This document shows, in pieces, positions 23,931 through 37,534 of a stretch of DNA of 64,000 nucleotides. Numbering within the stretch: position 1 is the stretch's first letter; each line of letters opens with the position of its first letter. The position numbers and the translations under genes are program-made. Under the pieces are notes generated by a model that was not told where the DNA came from, ran no database searches, and saw nothing but the letters and a program-made list of their open reading frames with translations. The stretch covers positions 60,666,533 through 60,730,532 of the forward strand of contig OX485804.1 in assembly GCA_950295325.1 (NCBI GenBank), written 5' to 3'. Source of the stretch: Polytrichum commune. Its lineage: Eukaryota; Streptophyta; Polytrichopsida; Polytrichales; Polytrichaceae.

Positions 23931-26100
23931 TTCATACAAGAAGAGGCTTTACAGAGGGTAGACCTACACATGATGCTTGTGCTAAGCTTAGTTGTGGGCA
24001 CCAAATGGATAAGTTAGATGTACTCTTCAGGCATCAGAAGCCTTCCATTTTGCTGTTTGCAGGACCATTTTGTATAATACGAAGGCCAGCCTGGTGTGTC
24101 AGATAACTCCTGTGACACACAGGTAACACAAGAATCTGATCTGACTCGGTCCAGTTACGTTTAGGACGTCATTTGTCCAGGAGATGTTCGGACATAATCT
24201 GACAACATTCCAGTGTATCCAAGATGCACGAGTGACATTCTATGTTCGGGGAGCCCCGACGGCTAGTTCATTATCAGCCGATGGATTTCCCCTCATGGCC
24301 GGTCCACATTTCCAACCATCGGATGGCAATCCGACTGTAATTTCAATCCTCTGGCAATTAGCCGATGGACAAGAAAATGTCCCGGAAATGTAGTCGATTC
24401 TTCTTGTAAGTTACTGGATTTAAGCCGGAAGCATCCAGAGCGCTATTTGTCTGGGGCATCTGATGATGCACTTGAGGAAGTACCCTTAACCTTAAACTTT
24501 TTGAATTATGCAACCTTTCCATGACCAAATCCAATTGCTTCTATGAAGAATTGGGGGACCCTTGGCCTTCAAGCGGTGAAGGCATTGCTAGGTTCAATTC
24601 CTGCCAAGGATATTAACTCTTCAAATTTAAAGTTTTGAACATGCCTTTCTTTTCACTTATTCAAGATGTTGTACTAAGAAATGATTTCTAATAACTTTTC
24701 ATACATTTTGTAAACAATTAGTGCCGATATGAATTCCACTTAATCGGATATTGGCCAATGAAAATATGAAAATATAGGCAATTGGCCAATTGACTTTACA
24801 AAAGACCGGCTCTTGCCGATGTAAATTGGGAAAAATCCGACCCTTCGTAGCAACTACCGGCAATTAGCCACTAAGGCTTCAAAAACTTCCTGAACTCTGG
24901 TGACATGTTCACATTCTTCGGGCTTTCTTTATTGAATTGAAGAATGTTCTGTAAATTCTTCTAAATGGCAAGGTAATTTTCCTGAAGCCTTGAATTTGAA
25001 TCGGCTATTCATATATTAATATGTCTGTTTGAAGAGCTGCTTATATCAACTGCAGTAGATTCAAATTTTCTTAGAATATGAAACAAGGGATCTTCTTGTG
25101 GTTATGTAAAGGTGTGCTTTGAACCCAAAAGAGTTCAAAATATACTTGGAAGATGATACCTCTTCTCACCCTTAGAGATAGGCATTTCACCCTCACCCGT
25201 TATGACGCAAGCCATGACTTGGTATAATTTCAAGATAAGGATTTAAAGTTCTAAATATCTAAGGCTTGACATTCATGCAACCCGTCAAGCAACATATTAC
25301 ACCGTCTGAGGTTGAGAGACCTTTTTGACTTGACCTCAATATTCTCATTATAGGAGACTCACTTCATGAACTTCACACTCAACTACGAGACATACGACAA
25401 ACATGCCAAGTCTAATATGGTTGCTTTTACAATTGTGTAGGTAGATTTGATAATGAAACTATAAGAATTGATTCAATACCCATCGAGAAGCCCATTCGCA
25501 TTTGAGAGCCTTCAGTGGACTCAACAAGTTATGTTTGGAAACGGTCATTACGACATCATAAAACTATGCAGTCATACCTTGGGAGAGGTTTGTAGACTTC
25601 ATAGTTGGTGAATAAAATAACGACTTCTTACCTTGTAAATCATCTCATGAATTGGTTTCAGGTGTGGTATACTCCATTAGTAGTTGATATCAACTATTAT
25701 GCCATGAACCCTTATACATTTCATGTTCTCCTTGGACGAGTCATATCATCAAGAGGTGGAGGTAGTGATAGTTTCATTGTGTGGATAGTGAGAATACACA
25801 CCTTTGGTTATTTCTAGTTCAATCACAAGCCATTATAAACAAAAAGTAAGGGAGTTAGTAAAAATATACATTATGATTTAATTGCAAGAGATGTGGCATT
25901 ATTTCAAAAAGGAAAAACATATCATTATTCTCTGCATGTGACGGTGACCATTCACTAAAAATAAAAATAAAAATAAAAACTTTCTTGAATGATTTGTCAG
26001 AGGATCATTCAAGAGGCCTATTTCTTACGGGGGGGAAATAGAGTTTGCTAGGGTAGAACCATAAATATCAAATGAAATTGTATACATTCTGTGGGAGCAC
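23931..26100. other. gene-free stretch
   Basis: No coding region is supported. A tRNA-like B box (GGTTCAATTCC) lies near 24590-24600. The rest looks like decayed repeats. Confidence 0.35.
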
Positions 26101-26559
26101 GCGAACACCAACATATCCGGATTGGCGTTTTTAAGTGCCTAATCCGGTTTAGTCCAGATGACCCTAGCTAGTATCATCCAAGGATTCTGTGAAGTGTAGG
26201 AGGTCTAGAGCACTCCGTACCTGCTTATTTTCTCTTCCTTAGCCAAATTTCCGGAAACCCTGATTTTTGGATTTTTGGTCTTTGGGACACTCTTCTCCTT
26301 CTTCCGGAGTGTGCCTTTCCGGATGGTATCTCTAAGTCCTAATTATAATGCTTACCCCCTCCTCTACATCTACCCTCTAAAATGGGTGGTTTCTTCCGGT
26401 GAAGACATCCCTTATAAGATTGGAATCCGGAAACTCCCTCACAATCAATCCGGATTGATCAGATCCGTCTTGGCAGGTCACACAGAGAGATCCGGATTAT
26501 TTCTTAAGATCACAATGACCAGAGGAGTCCAAATTCCAACCGGAGATCTGACTTGATGG

Positions 26560-27035
26560 GATAAGTGGGTGACCCTTACCACTTTCCGGATTGTCCCGTC
26601 CACCGGCGCTGAGACCTCTTCGGAAGATCAGATTGGCGCAAGTCCGGATCCCTTCCGGTCCTTTGCCCAATCCTCCCCACGGCTATCTCATCTAGATGTT
26701 ACCCAGACATCTGGAACAATGAGGTTCCCTTCCCACTACACTCCGGAGATGACCTCCACCGCGGAACCCTAACTATTCTGGTCCTTCTCTTCTTCTTCCG
26801 ACGGATCAGTCCGGTTACCTCTACCTTGGATTTTGCTCAATCTGAGATAACTGGGCGATCCGTACCACTTTCCGGATTGATCCATCTAAGGGCGGTGGGA
26901 CCTCTTCAGAAGATCAGATTGGCGTAAGTCCGGATCCCTTCCGGATTTCACCCAATCCTCCCAGCGGCTATCCCACCTAGACGTTACTCAACCATCCGGG
27001 TCAGTGAGGTTTCCCTCCCACTACACACAGAGAGG
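26560..27035 (+). repeat. direct repeat of about 180 bp in a CCGGA-rich block
   Basis: Segments 26568-26745 and 26852-27027 are imperfect copies; both contain CCACTTTCCGGATTG, AGATCAGATTGGCG and CCCACTACAC. The block from 26.1 kb onwards is rich in the word TTCCGGA. It lies downstream of the gene at 27479-30523 and may be its 3' region. Confidence 0.6.
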
Positions 27036-27478
27036 ATCTACAAGGCAATAACCAGATCTGATCTGGGTTTCCTCTCCCATGTCCTATCCGGAACTCCTAT
27101 CCCTCATGCTCTCCCTCCTCCGCTAAACGATCTCCGGATCATTCATACAAACATCAATCAAGGAAAATCAAGGAGTAAGAAAAGCAAGGAACTTATTAGA
27201 GTAGGAGCAATCAGAATACAACAATGGAGAATGAACCCTTCCCCAACTCCTTATTCAGCCTTAAGTAGAGGCCCAAAATCCCTAACCTGAGGGCGGCGGC
27301 TCAGGCGGCCGCCCCTAAGGAAAACCCTAACAACATCCGTTCTCCCGGATTTCCCGGATCAAGATCCGGATTTTCCGCCGACAAACTGAAGGGATAATTT
27401 CATTCCTCATCTTCAAAAACTTCTAAGTCCTACCTTCCTACCTCTATTCTACCTAACTAATCTAGCTGCCATTCTAAG

Positions 27479-30400
27479 CTAAGAAGAGCGGGGCTTCTTT
27501 TGAGCCGATCCCTCCTTTGAATGGCTGCCTAGTCCACTGACGGCGGATGAGCCGCCTCCCGGCGACGCCTTCTGCAACCGCGTGAGCATCCTCCTCATGT
27601 TCGGAGAAGGGGCAATCTCATCCTCCGAGTCCGCGGTTCTCTCAGTCCGCGGTGTTCCGGTCCCTGGGGTTCCGGAAACTGTACTCCCCTTCCGAATGCT
27701 CCAGACCGGAGAAGGATCGCTTCCGGTACGCTGTTCCGGATTCTGCCCGCCCGAGATCGAAGCAGTCCGCGGATCCCTGTTGGAGGCTGCTCTTGAAGGT
27801 GGCGGAAGGAATGGACTAACCATTTGGCAGTCCAGCGGAGAAGACGGTGAGGCTTGAGTCATAGGGGTCTTACCCCTACTCGGAGTTGCCTCCCGATCCG
27901 AAGTTTGATACCGAATTGGCGTCCTAGCCCTATCCGGAGTCCGGGACCGATCCGAGGTCCGCGGAACAGGGAACTGGCCTCGTCCGGATCGAACGGACCC
28001 GGTGCTCTTCCTCCTCACCTGGGGAGAGCGGACCCTTTCCGGAGCCCCTCCGGAACTACCAGGCCGAGAGCCGCCTCCCTGCTGGCTGGGTCCTGCAGAC
28101 GTCGGCGGATTCTGAACCAGGGCCACTTCACCAACCACCTCATAGAGGGTTCCGGTTGGTGATCCAGGCGGACCCGGATAGAGTACCCGCCGGGGTGTTC
28201 CGCTTGGCGGAACCACCTTCTGGATTTCCGCCAGGAGATCCTTCATTGTCCGTGAATACTTCACGAGGATGGGGAGGGTCTGCCTGGCGGAAGCGGGTTC
28301 TCCGGACTCCATCATTCGGTCGTAGAGATGCGCCTTGTTGACGATCTCCGCCGGATGCCCCACCAACTCCCGGATCCGACTGAAGACCACTGCCTGCTCC
28401 GCGTGGTACTTCCGGATCTCCTCGCTCTTCTGACTTAGCTCCTGAGTCATGGCCGCCACCTGCGCGGTGAGGTGAGCATTCTTCGTCTTGGCCTGCTCGA
28501 GCTCCTTCCTGTCTGCCCTCTTGGCCAACTCCCGGAGAATATTTCCGGGTCCGCAGTCGTCCAGGGCCTGGTTTGCTCCTCGGACGATGTGTCGCAACCC
28601 TTGCTAGGTCCCTTAACAATCTTGCCAATTTTCGTTTCTAACAAAGGTTACGAGCGCTAACCCTTCGCATTCCGCCATGCTAATGGATAGCTCCTCTTAC
28701 CCCGGACCAATAGTTCATAGGAGGGAACCAACCCTCCTACTTTGCTTTCGGGACTCACCCCTTAATCGGTAACCCATTCCTAGATGTGGACTTCCATCCA
28801 TGGAAGTCCAATCCCATGTTGATCATCGCGTTGCCGGAGCAACACTACAACAACCCGAACCATACTAGGCAACTATGGCCTCACAATGGGCCAATGCCCA
28901 TGGAGGCCTTGCCGTTCGGCCTCGGGTGGGTGAGGCCACACCACCTCACCCATATAAGCCTCTAGGACTTCACGCGGGGCCCCTACCCCACCGTCAACCA
29001 ACCTCTTGTCTCTCTACCAAGAGTTGGGGCCAAGTGGACATTTTCCCTTAGCCGCTGGGCCTAGAAGCCCCCACAGCTTCAGACCATCATAACTTCCTTG
29101 TATGATGTCTGATCATAACAACCAACCACTCCATCCTCATCTACGCTTCACGTAGATGCCGATGGACTCCTCACTTGCCCCATTCGGGCAAGTGGTGAGG
29201 AAGTTATGCCTGTTTGAACCTTGGCAGTCCCGGGAATCACTCCCAGGCACTGCTGTACCAGGGCGCTGTCCCGGGACAGCGCCCCACTCAAATGGCCATA
29301 ACTCCTAGCTCACACCTCCGATTGAGGTGTTCTTGAGCATTCTAGAATCACCACGCCATGAGCTACGCATAGCTTATGGCCTTACCCTTGTGCCTCCTAG
29401 TGTCCGTGGGTGGGAGGCGTTCCCAACGCCCGGGGCCCTCACCCACACTAGGATCACTTGGGCCCTCTCACCAATGGCGCCACAAGTCCCGGGTGTCACT
29501 CCGGGGTCCCCCTTGTGCCCATGGTGTTTCGGGCACTCCTCATGGAGAGGTGCGCGACACGATGTGCTCCAGCCAGTAGTACTGGTTTTGCAGATCCTCC
29601 ATCCCCTCCTGAACCCGCTTGAAGGGATTTTCCGGAAAGTCCCAAGCGGAGAGATCCACATTCCGCCAAGTGGTCTCCCGGCTGGGCCCGGGTTCCGGAT
29701 GATGATGAGGAGGAGGAGAGAGTGGCCTCGAGATGGTGGGCGGCGGGCTTCCGGGTGAGGAGGGAGGTGCTTCCGGAATGATTGGGTCGCTGGAAGTCTC
29801 CGTCTCGAGGTCTCCGGCTTCCGGGAGGAGCTTGTAGGTGACCTCGTACGCCGCTATCGTTAGAAGGTCCTCCTCCTCTGCCAAGATGCAGTCGAAATGC
29901 TGGTAGAGATGCAGAATGAAGGGGGAGAGGAAGGAGGGTTTCCGGCCAATATGGGGGAGGGCCCGCCCTACTATTTCCTGGATAATCAGCCCCCAGTTCA
30001 CAGGCCAGACTCCGGATATAGCACCGAACAGGGTGTTAGCCATGGTAAGGCTAATCCGCTTCGGCTTGTCCGGGTTAAGGATAGGCACGAGGAACTCTAA
30101 CACCCTTCGCTCTCTCAGGTTCCGGCAGTTCCCGGGGTGGAAGCCGTCCTTCGGATCTGCGTCCCTTCTAAATTTTCCGGCGAACAGGCCGTCGCAGCGG
30201 CCGGCCCACCCCTCTGCAATCCCCCTAGGAAACCCGTAGACCCTATTCCAAGTATCCGGAGTCCAATTTTCCGGATCCCTCCTCTTTGTTCCTAGCCACT
30301 GATTTCCTCTCTCGAATTTGAATTCTCGGAGGGTATCTTCTGCTCGGAGGTTCCAGGGTTTGGCGAGCAACCCCGCGCAGCCCATAACCCGGAGATCTTC

Positions 30401-30523
30401 CGCGAGCTCCTGCAGCTCCCTATCCTCCCTCGGGATCGCAGGGATGAGGGCTTTGAGCGGAACCGGGATGGGTTCCCTCTGATCCTCTTCCCGTGCTTCC
30501 GGCATTTTCCTCTCCTTTCTCAA
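27479..30523 (-). pseudogene. unrecognised GC-rich gene split by LTR-like insertion
   Basis: Two open segments, 30523-29540 and 28597-27479, are parts of one former frame of about 690 codons. The 970-bp insertion at 28590-29559 with a CGATG duplication lies exactly between them. Removing it and one duplication joins ...LEHIV to RGANQ... in frame. The N-terminal part has an aromatic-rich region (NRVYGFPRGIAEGWAGRCDG; FILHLYQHFDCIL) that resembles element-borne plant mobile-type proteins more than a known enzyme. The C-terminal part has a coiled coil (about 55 residues with heptad-like K/E/A/L, from ELAKRADRKELEQAK) and a long Ser/Pro/Arg-rich tail. Base composition is far richer in GC than the flanks, with many CCGGA words. 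I do not recognise a family. Confidence 0.6.
28590..29559. mobile_element. 970-bp solo-LTR-like insertion
   Basis: It starts TGTCGCAACCC, ends GTGCGCGACA (TG...CA) and is flanked by the 5-bp direct repeat CGATG (28585-28589 and 29560-29564), the signature of an LTR-element insertion. The first 245 bp or so match the start of the copia LTR read from 9390 on the minus strand. There are no internal gag or pol sequences, so it is best read as a solo LTR. Confidence 0.75.
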
Positions 30524-30529
30524 TTTCCG

Positions 30530-33500
30530 GCTCGACTACGGAATCTCTCTCTCTCTCCTCCGGATTCCCTCTCTTCCGTCTAATTGCTACAGAGTCCCGG
30601 CAAGCCAACTGCCGGTGACTGGAAAGTGCGGAGTCCCAGCAATCCAACTGCTGGCGGCTCGAAATGACGACAAACTCACCACTCGTTCTCTCAACAATTT
30701 GCCTTTTGTGAACAAAGAAAAAAAAGTGGGAAGGAGAAGGAAGAGACCCTTAAATATCCTTCCTCCCTCTTCCTTCCCCTGTTACCGTTTGGTTTAACGG
30801 AAAACGGTTGCCAACTGTTTTCCGGCGGTTTTTACCAACGGTTTTACTAACAGTTTTACCAACGGCTTTCTCTTTCCCCCCCACCATCATAAGTTCGTTG
30901 TAACCATCTCTCCACTTCCGGGCCGTTAGTTGAATGTGGCATAACCGTTACTTGGTCCGGCCCAGCGGTCCGGACCATGATCAAACGGTCCCCCTAATCC
31001 AATTTACCGGACCGGTAATCATACCTTTTTTTACTCTTTTCATCGTGCGAGACGGATTTAGATTGCCCTATTCCCTAGTACCCTAAATTTTAACCTAAGA
31101 GACCCTATTGTCCTCATGTAGGCAAGCAAAAATACGGAAAATGGATCCGTATTTATGTATTTCCGTATTTCCGTCGAATTTGGACTCCCACACATTCATT
31201 GCAAAACATATTAAATTTTTAGTAAATGATGCATACTTAAGTGTTCTACATAACATATATTGCATGACACATTTTGCACAACATAGTCTACATAACACAT
31301 TATGCATGACATATTCTGCATGACACATTCTGCATGACACATTCTGCATGATGTTTTTGCATGACATTTTTTGCATGGTGCATTTTGTACAACATTTTCT
31401 ATATGACACTATCTGTATGGTTTTTTTACATACTAGAAAACATGATTATAGAATAGAAGTTTTTTTTAAAGGAATAATTTATTTCCATGGTCGAACATCA
31501 CCTTGAGTTGACATAATTAATCAAGTGTATCATTCTAATAGCAATGACACTATGGTATGAGCGGTGAGCAAAAATTCACGAGCGGTGAAGTGAAAATCTA
31601 TAACTTATGTGACCTAAACCGTGGATTTAAGGAAAATGAATGAATTTTTGGACCTATTACCACCGTTTTGAGATGATGTGGTGACAATAACTATTGTAAG
31701 CGACATAATTAAGATTGGTTGATGGGTGAACTACACTAGTGCATGTAAAATAAGAAGGCAAAAATAAATGAGAAGGATCTATGTACACCTACTTAGTAAA
31801 CTCTTTTTTATATCCGCTTACAAATTATTTCCTGCTTTACCACTAGCTCATTTTAGGATAACACCAGGCAATGCAACCAACCGGATTCAAACCCGGGTTG
31901 GTGCGGACCTTCTATCAGTCTCTTACACTACTCGCATCCACATGAGGATGTCTCAAACTTTTGTTGCCACCTATATATTGATTGTTTAGGGTTGTTTTCC
32001 TACACTCGACGCCATTTTGTTTAATTATATAATTATGCTAACAATGTTGGTTAAGTAAGGTTAGTTTGATTCCTAATATCTATCTTTAATTTTTAATAGA
32101 CCATGAGCTTTAATTCAAACTGCGAGCAGTATGAGTGGTTCATAGACAAAAAATATGAATAATTGCTTTTGAAATACTTGTATTTTTTTACTTAGAGTAT
32201 ATCAAATTAAAGTAATTTTTTCTAACAACATACAAGTTATGTAAAGAAAATAAAGCAATTCAACAAAGTTTACAATTGCAAATGTTCAAAATGATTATGA
32301 TATAATTTCAAAAATCCAAGAAATAAATGGAATAGATAATAAATTCACAACATAATACCATCCACATATACATGAATATCACAACATTTTATTTTTGAGT
32401 GGAATGTTGGTTAAACCACTAGGTAACTATCTTGGAGACAAAACGATCAACTCCAAGGTCCCAAAAAAATGTACTATGAACCTAAAATACGGTTAACAAT
32501 TCTGTTGAGAAGGAGATGTTTTATCTCGTTGAAGCTAAGAGATGTATTAAATGTATTAAATGTGTATGAATACTTGTGAAAGTAAGCGGCATTACTAAAA
32601 TATTATAAAATATACATACTAAATCAGCACACTAAATTTAAGTGTCATTTTAGAATGACAAAGACAATTTCAAATGGTAAGTCATAAAAATTATAACCTC
32701 AATGTTAATGAGGATTTTGTAATTTTATTTGACCTCCAAGTTAATTACGTGCTTCATTGATGGTTTCATTTCCGGAATGAAATCCCAATGAATTGCTTAT
32801 TTACTAATAGGAAGTGCACATATATATTGGATTTTAGACCTTGAAGGTGAAGTGCACTCAATATGGGATTTGTAGGCAAACGGCCTTCAAGAATGCAAGG
32901 GCAACATTTTTTTCGAAGTTGGGCGGGGTGGGCAGCAGTTTTCGGTCGGGTTCAGAAATTCCCCTGGAGGCTGCCCCTCGCCTAGATCTGACACCCCCAT
33001 AGTTCGTAGGGGCGAACTTAATGTCCGCCCTGATCCAATGGAGATAAGTTAAGGCAATGATGAACTCTCCTGAATTGAGGCAAAGTTTTGGCAGGGTGTG
33101 GGTACTGCAGCCATTAACAACTTGCCTGGAGATGATGGAGAGAGGGAATTAGGGCCAAGTTCCATGTGCCGGTCCCAGTCCGTTTTTTAAATGGGTGAGA
33201 AACGGTGACATCATCCAAAAAACGGGTGATGTCACCCATTTTATGAAGGGGTACTTCTATGTGGGGTGCTGGTTTATTTCGATTTCCTACTTTCTAACTA
33301 AATCTGATGAGTGATAAGACATGACACTTTGTGAAGGTCACCGGCAATGGAGGTCATCATCATTTAACTTTTCATAATTGATTTGCACATCAATTTCCAT
33401 ACATTTATTGAATGAATTCCAAATTGTTTGTTGTTGATATGCGTAGGTTGGTACTACTGTCATCTATGGAAATATGGAAATATGTAAATATTTATATATT

Positions 33501-33650
33501 TATGTATATGTTATTTTTTTAGTTGAAATCGTCATTGTACATTGTTTATAAGTGATTTTTGATACATTTTTTTTATTAAACCTGACACGTAACATGGGCC
33601 ATGATTAGTACATATTGACTAGAATTAAGATAGTGGTAATTGTTAAGTAA
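30530..33650. other. no gene seen; degenerate 15-bp tandem repeats
   Basis: 30530-30960 is the probable 5' flank of the split gene (GC-rich, with ACGGTTTTACCAACGG repeats). At 31250-31410 there is a degenerate tandem array built on GCATGACACATTCT. At 32650-32940 lies the inverted partner of the repeat at 18780. No coding region is supported. Confidence 0.45.
32650..32940 (+). repeat. dispersed repeat, inverted partner of 18780-19060
   Basis: High similarity to the reverse complement of 18780-19060, including the phrase TCAATATGGGATTTGTAG. The unit breaks off sharply near 32930, where an unrelated G-rich piece follows. Confidence 0.6.
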
Positions 33651-36600
33651 CATTACGACAAATGAGACCTAGGGAATTCGAGAAGGGTTGCTGAAGAAGA
33701 ACAAATCAAATGAGCACAAAAGGAAGGCAGTGAGTCGCAGTCTGTAGACAGAGAGGGGCACTTAGTGAGAAATTAGCCAGAACAAAGCCAATTGGGAGCT
33801 GGAACCACTTAGGAGCTGGAGCCACTTAGAATTAGCCGGCAGACACTTAGGAGCTGAAGTTGGTTTACAGAAGGAAGGCCATAGCCTGAATGCCGAGGAA
33901 GGCAAAGGAGAAAACCCCGGCCCCGACACTAAACCCTGGACCCCTCGGCCACGGGCTTAAGGCCTAGCACAGGATTGGGGGGGCTTACGCGCGGCAATAG
34001 GGGTCACAACCCACGAGAATGGGCTCCCGGCAGTTTAAGGGGATTAAGTACTTTGTAATAGGGGGAGTATTCGATAAGTATATTAGGACTTATAGGAAAA
34101 GCATATTAGGGCATATAGAATTTAAACTTGTAAGGACCAATGTTTAGGAAAGAGGCATTATGAAAGTATTTTAGAATATAGGATTTTGATGTTAATGAAG
34201 AGACATGATTATGGAATGTGAACCATTTTGAAGATACATTATGAGTATTTAGGACAAAGATAGATTCTACAAACCATTGGAATAAAATCAATCAATTATG
34301 AAGAATTGATTTGATTCTCAAGAAGAATTATAATGTAGTCACAACAAAGATATAGTAGAAATTTAGAGATTTGAACATTCAAATGGTAAAACGGTTATAA
34401 CCGTTTAGGATGGATAATATCTACATAGGTTAAAGATAGATAGCTATCTAGGATAGTAAAAGATTACAAACACTTAAACAAAGATTTTGAGATAGATAGA
34501 AAGACTATATAAGGGAAGCAATTTAGGAGACCTACACCTCATTTTCTACACAACGAAGTTATCTTAAATTTGAGTGTCAAGAATCACTTGAAGCTTTTAT
34601 AACTCTCCTCTCGAGGAACTTTTGCAATACACTTATCTTTTCTACAATATGAGTGATCTCTCTTACCTCTCCCTCTCAAATTGAACTACGAGTCGTCAAT
34701 GGTACTTTGTAGCTTAAGTGATTGAGCAACCGAGAGTAGAGTAGATTGAGTAGACTCTTTTGAGAAAGAACTCAAAAGATAGTGTGAGGGTGAGAACAAA
34801 GCGCTCAAGACAATTTGGAGAATCAATGGAACTTTGAGAGAGATTGATATGAGAAAGCAATTGTCAATTTATACAACTTGAGTGAAGGAAGCACGATTAT
34901 CTCTCAAAGCGGAACTTATCATTGATCTCCTCAAAAGAGAATTATAAATATAAATGTGATTGAATGCTTGAAGAATTATATTGCATGAATGATTAAAGTG
35001 AAACTTCTTAACGATTACAAACTCCTTCAAAAGAGGAGGAACTTATTATCAATAACTACATAATTGACTTACAAGTATTATGCATATAATATATGTTTGA
35101 GTATCAAAATTATTTTATGATAAACAAGAATGATGAAGACATAAAATTACATCAAAGTTTGAATCTATATGAATGAAGTAATATTGATATGAAATAATCT
35201 ACTTACTACAATTGTTATTGGAACTTCTTTCTTTAAGTTTCTTTGTGAGTTGTTGGATGTCATTATAAGTTAAAAAAATTCTCTCTCTTGAACAAACACA
35301 TAAGAGAGTAATGTAAGAATGATGTTCTAATCTTCTCGTCATCAAAAAACACTTTGTAAAAGTGCTTCTTCTCTTAAGATACTTTGTGAGTTGTTGGATG
35401 TCATTAACAATCAAAGAGGAGTTCTTTCTCTTGAATAAACCTCAAGAGAGAGTTATAATTATCGTCATCAAGAAACACTTTGAAGTTAAACGTGACATTG
35501 CAAAACAATCAATGATGTGTTCATGAATTTCAACTACTATATGTATACATGTCAAGTTACAATATTATAAGTAGTAACACTTGAGCTTAAAAAAGGAAAA
35601 CTCAAGAATATTAAATCTTCTTCATCATTATAAGTTTACTATCATTTGTATGATTGATGTTTATGAACTACGAACCTTAAGGATTCACATAACTTATTGA
35701 AACTATATTATTATTAAGGATATTGTTACACCTCTTGAAGCATTCTTACATCTAACGGTTCTTATTATCAATGATGCCTTACATTGAGAATAAGAATTAA
35801 GATAATGAGATTGTGTTCACTCCGATAAATATATTCATATCATAAGAAGAAGAGAGGGATTATTAATTCGAGGACCGAACATATTAATGAGGCACGGTAG
35901 TTCTCAAACGAATATAAATTTACGTGATGTCTCACCGTGAGTCTTCTTGAGCTAAATTGCAAGGGAACGACCCACGGGGTGCATCAATAATCTAGAATGA
36001 ATTTAAAGTAAAAGCACATAGTTCATTATTTTTGCGTTAATAGATTTGCAAAAATAACATGCATTTACATGGTTTAGGGTTTGCCTCGTAGAAAAATTGA
36101 ATTATTACAGAGGAGAGATTCCTCATGTGATTGTTAATATGTGGTTTAGCTTATTGATGCAATCCATGAATCATCTAATTACTTTGGCCAAGATTGGGTA
36201 AAAGGCTATAGCAAGACAACCTAATTTAGAATCATAATTAATCTAAGAATGTCAACAATTTTGATTAATGTTGACTACATTGTAAATTTAAAATTACACT
36301 AATTTTTAAATTTTAAATGCAAGAGTATGGACTATATCCAAGTGCCCCCGGTTTTGGTAAGTAAATGGCCTACTCACTAACGGATTGTTGTGCGGGTAAT
36401 TAGAGTGAGGCGAGTGGCTGCCAACATTGCATGTATTGATACATAGAGATTTTTTAAGTTTGTACCCCTAATTGAAAATTTAATTGTCAATGTAACCACT
36501 ACATAAAGTGAAATAATCATGTGTTTGTTTTAATAAAACTTAATTGTGACACCTAAATGATACCAAAATAGTCTTTTAAATATTTCATGAGTGTTTCCTT

Positions 36601-37410
36601 TGGTTTGTTTGCCTTATATATATATATATATATATAGTTAAGATCTAGATTCTAAAAACATCATGAAATACACATTCCCTAGGAGTACTCCTCAAAAGAA
36701 AGAACTTGAAGAACAAAGTGGCCTTTAGTATTCAAGAGTGTACCCTAGGTGACCGGCCGATCCGGTCACCGAAGCTCTCTAACTGGCACATGTCCTTTTT
36801 GTGACTGTTAGGACCGCCCGTCCTTCGGCACCCGTTCTTGCACAACACACAATGTGGGACAACCGTCCATGAGGAGTACCGGTCCTTGGGTGGGAAGGAA
36901 GGGCACATGGCACCACCCTCTTTTCACCGGCCCACCCATTTATTTTGAAAAAAACGGACCGGGACTGACACATGGAACTTGGTCCTTATTGTATATGAGC
37001 ACACCTCTCATCCATCCAACACAAAAACTTGACCCCCCTAAAGGTTTGTTGCTGATTCATTTCAAATGATCTTGACTACACTAAATCCGGGTCTTTAAAG
37101 CTAATTTTGATGTCGATTCGACTTTAAAAAAAATCTCTGAACTATATACTATTTCAAGGTTTTTATATTGGATGAATGAGAGGTGTGCTCGTGTGGAATA
37201 ATTTTGTCTCTGTAGAGATGATTTCCTAAAACTTTTTATGCTACTTAGTGTTACTTACTACATGGAATTAACCAATGCTATACCTTTTTTGAGTATAGGG
37301 ATCATTTTTTGCAAACAAAGCACAAATTTTGGGTAGTATGGATGTCTAAAAGGAATGATGTACAAATTATTTGAGGGCAGTTATGTTGGATGAATAAGAG
37401 ATTAAGTCGT
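33650..37410. other. AT-rich gene-free stretch
   Basis: No gene is recognisable. A TATA-like ACTATATAAGGG lies near 34504. A direct repeat of about 85 bp with a 140-bp period lies at 35220-35450 (TTTGTGAGTTGTTGGATGTC twice). An imperfect 23-bp palindrome GGTGACCGG-CCGAT-CCGGTCACC is at about 36750. Decayed LTR sequence is the likely origin. Confidence 0.35.
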
Positions 37411-37412
37411 AT

Positions 37413-37440
37413 AACACTATATTCGTTAAATTGAGACTTT
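37413..37440 (+). repeat. left 28-bp terminal inverted repeat of the 11.1-kb element
   Basis: An exact reverse complement of 48486-48513, preceded by GTAT at 37409-37412. The same sequence forms the end of the second copy at 62065. Confidence 0.9.
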
Positions 37441-37534
37441 TTGGGCATTTTGAGACATTCATAGAAATAAGAACAAGGATAAATGGAACACATATTGGTG
37501 AAAGTTGTAAGATGCGAACACTTTGAAGCGGGTG

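Noticed and set aside
29327-29758. Plus-strand 143-codon frame
   Set aside because: It crosses the boundary of the LTR-like insertion and lies antisense to the split gene; no domain is visible.
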